Shown here: one piece after another, positions 1-4,720 of the stretch | Position numbering within the stretch: the stretch's first letter is position 1 | Layout: every line of letters starts with the position of its first letter | Source: Gemmatimonadota bacterium | GTDB lineage: Bacteria > Gemmatimonadota > Gemmatimonadetes > JACCXV01 > JAHWKZ01 | Length of the DNA: 7,228 nt | Assembly (NCBI GenBank): GCA_019347645.1 | Contig: JAHWKZ010000074.1 | Coordinates: 1 to 7,228, forward strand | Direction: 5' to 3' | Position numbers and translations under genes: made by a program | The notes under the pieces: model-generated | Told to the model about the DNA's origin: nothing | What the model saw: the letters and a program-made list of their open reading frames with translations, nothing else | The model's database searches: none

Positions 1-84
1 GATCGTCGCGGTCTCGGAGTCCTCGTCGTAGCGGACCCACTCGTGATCCTCGCTGTAGCGCAGGTCCTCGGGGATGTCGGCCAT
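1..84 (-). CDS. gcvH: Glycine cleavage system H protein, N-terminal part (cut by window edge)
   Basis: GcvH is the lipoyl-carrying shuttle protein of the cytoplasmic glycine cleavage complex; it passes the aminomethyl group from the P protein to the T protein. Only the first 28 residues are visible, starting MADIPEDLRYSEDHEWVRY and running off the left edge. The Tyr-Ser-Glu-Asp-His-Glu-Trp-Val stretch at residues 10-17 is the very conserved opening of H proteins (usually Y-T-x-D-H-E-W-V). The lipoyl-lysine region lies outside the window and cannot be checked. The ATG at 84 is supported by GGAGGA at 93-88, a good Shine-Dalgarno sequence with close spacing. The gene lies 75 bases downstream of a helix-turn-helix gene on the same strand. 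A candidate promoter in that gap suggests it can be transcribed on its own. Family assignment is firm despite the short length. Confidence 0.88.
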   Translation of the reverse strand, partial: MADIPEDLRYSEDHEWVRYDEDSETATI

Positions 85-87
85 CGA

Positions 88-93
88 TCCTCC
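88..93 (-). promoter_or_regulatory. Shine-Dalgarno site of gcvH
   Basis: Reading the minus strand, GGAGGA ends three bases before the ATG at 84. It fixes the gcvH start and is one of the clearest ribosome binding sites in the window. Confidence 0.7.
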
Positions 94-134
94 GTCGGTA
101 CGGTCGGTATGCGGCGAGCGCGGTGTGGGCCGAA

Positions 135-163
135 AGGGTACGCCCGCGTACGGGGGTCGTCAA
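135..163 (-). promoter_or_regulatory. Candidate sigma70 promoter for gcvH
   Basis: On the minus strand, TTGACG (163-158) is followed after exactly 17 bases by TACCCT (140-135). This matches the -35 box at five of six positions and the -10 box at its three most conserved ones (T, A and the final T). The -35 box overlaps the TGA stop codon (162-160) of the upstream regulator gene. Transcription would begin near 128, giving a leader of about 44 bases before gcvH. Identified by eye only. Confidence 0.4.
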
Positions 164-531
164 CGCGAGCCGGAGGCCGCGTCGGGACGGACGAAGTCGA
201 TCGCGAGCCGGGCCCCGCACGCCACCGCCCAGCGCCGCATCAGCGCCACCGTGGGGTTGGCATCCCACCGCTCGGCCTGGGCCACCGCCTGCTGGGTGAC
301 GCCGAGCCGCTCGCCGAGTTCCGCCTGGGTGAGGCCGGCGTCCTCGCGGACCAGGCGCAGAAGGTATCCGGGAGGGTCGATCTCCCAATAGGGGAGCTCC
401 CCCCACGCGCGCAGCGTCTTCCATTCCAGGAAGTCCCTCGGGCGGGAGGACCACGATTCGGGAGAGAGCCGCGGCAGCTCTCGTCGGGCGCTAAAGCCTT
501 CGATCGTCTTCACCGTACCGTCCGAGCCCAT
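160..531 (-). CDS. XRE-family helix-turn-helix transcriptional regulator
   Basis: A 123-residue cytoplasmic DNA-binding protein. The Cro/C1-type helix-turn-helix covers about residues 57-112: the helices sit around LTQAELGERLG (67-77) and TQQAVAQAE (79-87), followed by the N-P-T-V turn typical of XRE proteins. The N-terminal half (1-50) is rich in Arg, Trp and Pro and matches no domain I can name; Trp-Glu-x-Asp-Pro-Pro-Gly-Tyr leads into the DNA-binding part. Size and layout resemble HigA-like antitoxin or small autoregulator proteins, but no recognisable toxin gene is adjacent. The ATG at 531 follows GAGGAGG at suitable spacing inside the small upstream ORF. A GTG at 513 overlapping that ORF's TGA (GTGA) is an alternative, translationally coupled start giving 117 residues. 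Target genes are unknown; its own divergent promoter region is the obvious candidate. Confidence 0.8.
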   Translation of the reverse strand: MGSDGTVKTIEGFSARRELPRLSPESWSSRPRDFLEWKTLRAWGELPYWEIDPPGYLLRLVREDAGLTQAELGERLGVTQQAVAQAERWDANPTVALMRRWAVACGARLAIDFVRPDAASGSR

Positions 532-653
532 CGCTCCGCCTCCTCGATGCCGTCCGCGCCCCCGGGCGCCCGCTTGGCGAGAGCGCGCACCTGGCCCAGC
601 GCGTCCGCGACCTGTTCGGTCACCGCACGGGAGTCGAGATGCGCGGGGTCCAT
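510..653 (-). CDS. Small hypothetical ORF overlapping the HTH gene
   Basis: An ORF of 47 residues (MDPAHLDSRAVTEQ...ending RWARTVR). It extends to 56 residues if the in-frame GTG at 680 is the start. Its end overlaps the first 22 bases of the XRE regulator gene in another frame, a layout common for co-translated pairs. The sequence is charged and probably mostly helical (VTEQVADALGQVRALAKR, then a Gly-Ala turn, then IEEAERWARTVR), with no cysteines or membrane segment. I do not recognise a family. Neither start has a clear Shine-Dalgarno sequence. In GC-rich DNA a 47-codon frame can arise by chance. The reasons to list it are its position between the promoter region and the regulator and the overlap geometry. 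If real it could be a partner or small toxin/antitoxin-like peptide, but nothing in the sequence proves that. Confidence 0.4.
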   Translation of the reverse strand: MDPAHLDSRAVTEQVADALGQVRALAKRAPGGADGIEEAERWARTVR

Positions 654-714
654 CGGCTCGAGGATACCGCCGCTGGTCACAATATTCAACTTGTTAAATG
701 TTCAACGAAAAGTT

Positions 715-752
715 TAGTTGACACCCGGTCAATCTCATGCTATGGTCAACTA
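715..752. repeat. Perfect 8-bp inverted repeat, candidate repressor operator
   Basis: TAGTTGAC (715-722) and GTCAACTA (745-752) are exact reverse complements separated by 22 bases. The similarity continues outward imperfectly: AGTT at 711-714 against AACT at 755-758, with TA inserted at 753-754. The arms bracket the spacer of the promoter that drives the BlaI-like gene. They differ from the TACA/TGTA-type operators described for staphylococcal BlaI and MecI. Confidence 0.45.
718..746 (+). promoter_or_regulatory. Sigma70-type promoter of the BlaI/M56 operon
   Basis: A perfect -35 box TTGACA (718-723) and a -10 box TATGGT (741-746) are separated by exactly 17 bases. Transcription should begin near 753, giving a leader of about 23 bases that includes the GAAGGGGAGG ribosome binding site (764-773). 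Both boxes overlap the candidate operator arms, consistent with repression of the operon by its own first gene product. Confidence 0.7.
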
Positions 753-775
753 TAAACTTAATAGAAGGGGAGGCG

Positions 776-1171
776 ATGCCCGACGTGGACTTCACCGATC
801 GCGAGCTGGACGTCATGGCCATCCTGTGGGAAGGCGGCCCATCCACCGTGGCCGAGGTTCGGGAGACCCTCAACGCCCGCCTTCCCGAGCCGCTCGCCTA
901 TACGACCGTTCTCACGATCCTCCGGATCCTCGAGGAGAAGGGATACGTCCGTCACACCGAGGAGGGCCGCGCGCACCGCTATCACCCGCTCGTCGCCCGC
1001 GAGGAGGCCGGCCGGAGCGCGCTGGAAGACCTGATCGGGAGGATCTTCCGCGGCTCTCCCGAGATGCTGATCACCCAGCTCGTCTCCGACCGCTCGCTGA
1101 CCGAGGCCGAGATCCGCCGGATGCGGGAGATCCTCGACCGGCGGCTGACCGAAGAGGAGGAATGCCGATGA
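776..1171 (+). CDS. BlaI/MecI-family transcriptional repressor
   Basis: A 131-residue winged-helix repressor. Family members bind DNA as dimers and are inactivated when a partner M56 membrane protease is triggered. The N-terminal winged helix covers about residues 5-75: F-T-D-R-E-L-D-V-M-x-x-L-W at the start, recognition helix at YTTVLTILRILEEKG (42-56), and a wing ending in H-R-Y-H-P-L. The C-terminal dimerisation part includes F-R-G-S-P-E-M-L and then S-L-T-E-A-E-I-R-R-M-R-E-I-L, both typical of the family. The Asn-Phe cleavage bond known in staphylococcal BlaI is not evident. The start at 776 is chosen because GAAGGGGAGG (764-773) lies just upstream; the in-frame ATG at 737 would lie upstream of the predicted transcription start. 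Its end overlaps the next gene by four bases (ATGA), indicating translational coupling. Probably autoregulated through the inverted repeat at its promoter. Confidence 0.92.
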   Translation: MPDVDFTDRELDVMAILWEGGPSTVAEVRETLNARLPEPLAYTTVLTILRILEEKGYVRHTEEGRAHRYHPLVAREEAGRSALEDLIGRIFRGSPEMLITQLVSDRSLTEAEIRRMREILDRRLTEEEECR

Positions 1172-3402
1172 TCGCGTGGGCGCTCTACACGGTCGGGATC
1201 TCGGCGGCGCTCGGGCTCGCGGCGCTGGCGCTCGAGCGAGCGGTCGGGGTCTACGGCCGGCCGACCCGCTGGGCGTGGGTCGCGGCGATGGTCGGTTCGA
1301 TGGTGATCCCCGCCGCCCTGCTCGTGGTCCCCCGGACCACCCCGACAGGCGCGGTCGACGCCGCCCCGCCGGTTGCGATCGAGGCCCCGCTGGCGGGGCC
1401 GATCGTCGACCGGCTCCCGGTCGCGCCGGCCTCGGCGTGGCACGACGTTGGCCTGTACCTGCTGGTGGGCTGGGGGGTCGCCTCGCTTGTCCTCCTCGTC
1501 ACCTTCGGCCGCTCCGCGTGGAGGCTCCGCCATGCGCGTCGGCGCTGGCGGCCCGTGGAGATCTCCGGTCAGCCGGTGCTGGAGTCCGATTCCATCGGCC
1601 CGGCCGTGGTCGGCGTGGTGAGGACCCGCATCGCGGTCCCCGCGTGGATCCGTGAGCTGGACGAGGACCTGCAGGCGCTCGTCCTGGCGCACGAGCGGTC
1701 CCATCAGGCCGCCTCCGACCCGCTGCTCCTGTGGCTAGGCGTAGCGGCCTGCGTCGCCGTGCCGTGGTGCATCCCGCTGTGGTGGCAACTGAGGCGGCTG
1801 CGCCTCGCGATCGAGGTCGACTGCGACCGCCGGATCCTGGCCGGAGGCGCCTCGCTGGCCCGCTACGGCTCTCTGCTGCTGGAAGTCGGCCGCCGGAGCA
1901 GCGGTCGCCCCTACGCCCTCGTCGGGCTCTACGAACCTCGGTCGTTCCTCGAAAGGAGAATCCGGGTCATGACCACGTCTCCTCCCCGCAAACGCTGGAT
2001 CTCATCTCTGACCGCCCTGTCGCTGATCCTGGCGACAGCCTCCGCGATCGCCGTCGCGCCGGTTCCGGAGCAACCCCGATTCCTGATCAAACCGGCCTCC
2101 GACTCCCCGACCGCCGATCGATCGGCGAACGACTGGTACCAGATCGTTCTCACGCCGTACGGTACGGATGCTTCACTCGAGGACCTGAAGCGCTTCGCCC
2201 CAAGGCTCGAGCTTCGAGGCCCCGTCGCCTGGAAGGCGATCGAGGACCGGATCTCGGTCGACGGTCCCGGCTCCTGTGGAATGATCAGGGGAACGAACGG
2301 TCGCGCGCTGTCCCAGGACGAAACCCGATCGAGAGATTTGACTCGTTCGTTCGCTGAGCCCACGACGTGCTATCTCGTCCGAGTGGGACACAAGCCTCAC
2401 CCGGTCGTGATTCCCGTGGCACCGGAGGATCTCTCCCTCGACACCAGCGAGGAACTGTACGCCGCCGGATATCGAGCGCAGTTCGACCTCCGGGAGATGC
2501 GGATCTACGACAAGAGGTCCCTCATCGCTCCCGAAGAAATCGGATGCGGGTTGAATTTATCAGGATGGCCCGAAGACGGAGACGCCGTCCTTCAATTCAC
2601 GGTCAGTCTAGGGGATCCCGCGCAAGGCCCACCGGAGGGCACGACCTGCTATTACCTGATCCCGAAGAGCTGGGATCTCTCCAGATTCCCGGGGCTGCGG
2701 ATCGAAGCAGGCGTCCGGGAACAGCCCGGGCAGCGCGACCTGCGGCGTCCCATGGAGCGTTCGTCGATCGAGCAACCTCTGCCTTCGACGTCCTCAACGG
2801 TGGCGGACACACCGCCGAGCTTCGAACGGACCCCTTTCGACGAGCACCCCGTGTGCGTCGAGAACTGCGAGCGTGAGGCGATCCTCGCCGCTCTGCGGGA
2901 TCGCGGTGTCGGCTCGGCTAGGTGCGACGCGGTGATCGGGATCCGGATCGGCGTGGAGGGCGCGGTCACGGCGACCGACGTCCTGAAGTCGGACGAGACG
3001 TGCGACGCGGCGCTGACCGACTGGGCCGAATCCACCCGCTGGACGCCGGCCCGCCAGAGCGGAGATCCCGTGGTCGCCTGGATCGCCCAGCCGATCCGCC
3101 TCTATCAGGAACCGGAGTCGGCGGGACGAACCGATCCCGTGCATGTGGAAGCCGAGACCGACCCCGACGCGATCGCGAGAACCGCGCTCCGGCGCGCGAT
3201 GACGGCACAGGAGATGTACCGATCCGCGAACGGCGAGTACGCCGACGCATTCGAGCTGGACCTCGAACTCCCGGCGACGATGACGATCGAGGTTCGGAGC
3301 GGCGGGGAAGGATATGTCATGGTCTCCCGCCACGACCACGGATCGACCGCCTTCTGTGCGAGCAGCGCGACGTCCCGGATCGTGGAGGGAACCGACTGCT
3401 AG
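1168..3402 (+). CDS. BlaR1-like M56 membrane metalloprotease with TonB-C-like and pilin-like tail
   Basis: A 744-residue membrane protein and the likely sensor-protease for the BlaI-like repressor. Hydrophobic segments lie at about residues 3-23, 36-54, 95-113, 186-206 and 278-297. The zinc site is HERSH (175-179, nucleotides 1690-1704) with downstream E216 in EVDCD, the M56 arrangement; VVGVVRTRIAVPAW (147-160) is also family-typical. After the last membrane helix (from about 300) lies a long extracytoplasmic region with no penicillin-binding SxxK domain. Residues 360-405 and 450-500 look like a duplicated module (Cys-Gly, then Thr-Thr-Cys-Tyr). Residues 568-647 resemble a TonB C-terminal domain, ending W-T-P-A-R-Q-S-G-D-P-V-V. 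Residues 668-744 resemble the C-terminal part of a type IV pilin (TAQEMYRSANGEYAD, closing Cys730/Cys744). The extracytoplasmic part has ten cysteines. The start at 1168 is set by GAAGAGGAGG (1151-1160) and the ATGA overlap; upstream in-frame codons are a shadow of the repressor gene. Confidence 0.88.
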   Translation: MIAWALYTVGISAALGLAALALERAVGVYGRPTRWAWVAAMVGSMVIPAALLVVPRTTPTGAVDAAPPVAIEAPLAGPIVDRLPVAPASAWHDVGLYLLVGWGVASLVLLVTFGRSAWRLRHARRRWRPVEISGQPVLESDSIGPAVVGVVRTRIAVPAWIRELDEDLQALVLAHERSHQAASDPLLLWLGVAACVAVPWCIPLWWQLRRLRLAIEVDCDRRILAGGASLARYGSLLLEVGRRSSGRPYALVGLYEPRSFLERRIRVMTTSPPRKRWISSLTALSLILATASAIAVAPVPEQPRFLIKPASDSPTADRSANDWYQIVLTPYGTDASLEDLKRFAPRLELRGPVAWKAIEDRISVDGPGSCGMIRGTNGRALSQDETRSRDLTRSFAEPTTCYLVRVGHKPHPVVIPVAPEDLSLDTSEELYAAGYRAQFDLREMRIYDKRSLIAPEEIGCGLNLSGWPEDGDAVLQFTVSLGDPAQGPPEGTTCYYLIPKSWDLSRFPGLRIEAGVREQPGQRDLRRPMERSSIEQPLPSTSSTVADTPPSFERTPFDEHPVCVENCEREAILAALRDRGVGSARCDAVIGIRIGVEGAVTATDVLKSDETCDAALTDWAESTRWTPARQSGDPVVAWIAQPIRLYQEPESAGRTDPVHVEAETDPDAIARTALRRAMTAQEMYRSANGEYADAFELDLELPATMTIEVRSGGEGYVMVSRHDHGSTAFCASSATSRIVEGTDC

Positions 3403-3421
3403 TCAGGGCGGAGCCGTCTCG

Positions 3422-4168
3422 TCAGCGCTCGAACCGCTCGAACTGGGCGCTGCACGGCGGGCCGTCGGCGAAATCGAGGCGGATCTCCGCCTCGCCGTCC
3501 GGTCCCGTCGGGCGGATCCGCCAGACCGCCGCGCTCCGCGTGCCGTAGCGCCCGCCGTGGAGGCAGAGGGCGTCGTCCCCCCTCCGGCCGTGGTGGGCCA
3601 GGATCTCCGCCAGGCGCCCTTCCAGATCCGGCGGTGACTCGCCCCCGGCCGGCGCGGGCCACAACCCCACCTCCCCGAGCAGCGCCCACGCGCGCTCGAC
3701 CTTGGGCTCCTCCTCGGCCTCGCCGGGCGGACGGTTCGTCACCACGTGACATCCCGGCGGCAGCTCGCGGACCTCCACGGTCCCACCGTCGTACTCCACT
3801 CGCCACAACGTCCGCCCGTCCCCCGTCACCAGGTGGAACGGGTTGTACGGCTCCTCCAGAGAGCCGATCCGGTCCACCACCGCCGCGGGGCGCGTCTCCG
3901 CCAGCAGGTCCAGGCACAGCAGGCCCCTCGACCTCCGGCCGGGATCCACGTCCCCCCGATGGCGGTTGGTCAGGCCCACCCACAGGCCGGCCTCGGTCGC
4001 TCCCATCCAGGTGCCGCCCTCGCGCTCGTCGCGCGGCGCCAGGACGCGAGGCTCGCCCGCGATCCAGGCCGGCGGGCTCGACGGCCGATCGTAGGCCTCG
4101 TCGCGGTTCACGGCCAGGACGAGCGGGGCGTCGTCCCAGATACCGTGAAAGGCGATCAGCGAGCACAT
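3422..4168 (-). CDS. NRDE-family (TANGO2-like, DUF833) protein
   Basis: A 248-residue protein of the NRDE family, relatives of eukaryotic TANGO2. It opens with Met-Cys-Ser-Leu-Ile, with the conserved Cys2 expected to become N-terminal as in Ntn-hydrolase-like proteins. It then carries the family name motif N-R-D-E (21-24), G-G-T-W-M-G (51-56), G-L-T-N-R-H (65-70), Y-N-P-F-H-L (108-113) and L-H-G-G-R-Y-G-T-R-S (203-212). All are in the expected order and the length is normal for the family. No signal peptide or membrane helix is seen, so it should be cytoplasmic. The bacterial function is not established; TANGO2 relatives are linked to lipid or heme handling in eukaryotes, which should not be transferred without evidence. 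The ATG at 4168 is fixed by Cys2; upstream there is only a weak GAG. It follows the zinc-ribbon gene by 55 bases and ends 19 bases from the convergent M56 gene. Confidence 0.9.
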   Translation of the reverse strand: MCSLIAFHGIWDDAPLVLAVNRDEAYDRPSSPPAWIAGEPRVLAPRDEREGGTWMGATEAGLWVGLTNRHRGDVDPGRRSRGLLCLDLLAETRPAAVVDRIGSLEEPYNPFHLVTGDGRTLWRVEYDGGTVEVRELPPGCHVVTNRPPGEAEEEPKVERAWALLGEVGLWPAPAGGESPPDLEGRLAEILAHHGRRGDDALCLHGGRYGTRSAAVWRIRPTGPDGEAEIRLDFADGPPCSAQFERFER

Positions 4169-4223
4169 GTCGGTTTCTCGACGGTGGCGGGATCTCGACG
4201 GTCCGGGCCAGGAACCTCGTTCG

Positions 4224-4628
4224 TCAGGACGACCACTTCCGGTACTCGTCCCACGAGTCCCGCTGCATCACTCGATGGAAGGCGGAGAGGATGGCCAGGC
4301 CGATCACGAGGTCGAGGAGGATCCAGAACGCCTTGACCACGGAGAACGGCCCGTGGAGCATGGCCTGGAGCAGCGCGCCGGAGCAGGCCAGATAAAAGAG
4401 TCCCAGGGCGACCAGCGCGAACTTCCCGAACCGGGACGGCTTGATCCGCCCGCGGACGGCCTGGCGCACGACCGCCGCGTTCTGGTGGATCGCCACGAAC
4501 GGATCGTAGACCGAACGGTCCAGCGGCACGCCGCACCGCTCGCACTCGTCCCGCACGCCGGGCTGCAGGTGGCCGCACTGGTCGCAGAAGGTGAGAGCGC
4601 CGTCGTCTTCCAGGGTCATCCAGCTCAT
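4224..4628 (-). CDS. Zinc-ribbon protein with two membrane helices, function unknown
   Basis: A 134-residue protein. Near the N-terminus, C15-x2-C18 and C29-x2-C32 form a short zinc ribbon of the kind found at the head of many small membrane proteins. Residues 70-90 (FALVALGLFYLACSGALL...) and 96-117 (SVVKAFWILLDLVIGLAILSAF) are two membrane helices, so both termini probably face the same side. The end is charged (RDSWDEYRKW). I do not recognise a named family. The start is uncertain: ATG at 4628, the adjacent GTG at 4631 and ATG at 4619 are all possible and none has a Shine-Dalgarno sequence. Codons in frame further upstream (to 4796) read into the divergent gene and lack any conserved feature, so they were dropped. 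It is probably co-transcribed with the NRDE gene 55 bases downstream. A TATATT box just upstream suggests a leaderless message. Confidence 0.75.
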   Translation of the reverse strand: MSWMTLEDDGALTFCDQCGHLQPGVRDECERCGVPLDRSVYDPFVAIHQNAAVVRQAVRGRIKPSRFGKFALVALGLFYLACSGALLQAMLHGPFSVVKAFWILLDLVIGLAILSAFHRVMQRDSWDEYRKWSS

Positions 4629-4636
4629 CACGGGCC

Positions 4637-4642
4637 AATATA
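4637..4642 (-). promoter_or_regulatory. Candidate -10 box for a leaderless transcript (zinc-ribbon gene)
   Basis: On the minus strand TATATT (4642-4637) sits eight bases before the ATG at 4628, so transcription would begin at about the GTG/ATG itself. No Shine-Dalgarno sequence lies in between and no good -35 box is seen. The same box occurs at nearly the same distance before the gene at 6516. Confidence 0.4.
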
Positions 4643-4720
4643 GCCCCCGGCTGTTATCGTTCGCGACGCGTCGCGCTGCGGTTCGCCCCGACCGAGACCT
4701 CGAACCGAGACCGAGAGGCC

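Larger units (their letters stand above)
681..775. promoter_or_regulatory. AT-rich divergent regulatory region with repeated TCAAC half-sites
   Basis: This stretch is strikingly AT-rich against the surrounding GC-rich DNA and separates the minus-strand regulator genes from the BlaI/M56 pair. It contains TCAAC at 686-690 and 702-706, the inverse GTTGA at 717-721, GTCAA at 728-732 and GTCAAC at 745-750. The sites are spaced roughly 11-17 bases centre to centre. The last three overlap the -35, spacer and -10 of the plus-strand promoter, so bound protein would block it. A weaker minus-strand promoter (TTGAAC at 705-700, TATTGT at 684-679, only 15 bases apart) may serve the small ORF and HTH gene. 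Likely ligands are the BlaI-like repressor, the XRE protein, or both. Confidence 0.55.

Noticed and set aside
143..154. Hairpin CCCG-TACG-CGGG as a terminator after the HTH gene
   Set aside because: The stem is only four base pairs and there is no following T-run on the minus strand.
160..653. Calling the small ORF plus HTH gene a toxin-antitoxin system
   Set aside because: The geometry is suggestive but the small product resembles no known toxin and the HTH family alone is not diagnostic; kept only as a finding.
718..1167. In-frame open extension of 150 codons upstream of the M56 gene
   Set aside because: It lies over the clearly coding BlaI-like gene in another frame, reads as Arg/Pro-rich low-quality protein, and the M56 start at 1168 has its own ribosome site and begins directly with a membrane helix.
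1168..3402. Beta-lactam sensing or resistance operon (true blaI-blaR1)
   Set aside because: No penicillin-binding SxxK/SxN/KTG domain in the sensor and no beta-lactamase or mecA-like gene nearby, so calling it a resistance system is not supported.
3403..3421. Bidirectional terminator between the convergent M56 and NRDE genes
   Set aside because: The gap is 19 bases and shows no stem-loop with a T-run on either strand.
3399..4166. Second long minus-strand frame over the NRDE gene
   Set aside because: Arg/Gly-rich shadow with no motif; the NRDE frame carries all family motifs.
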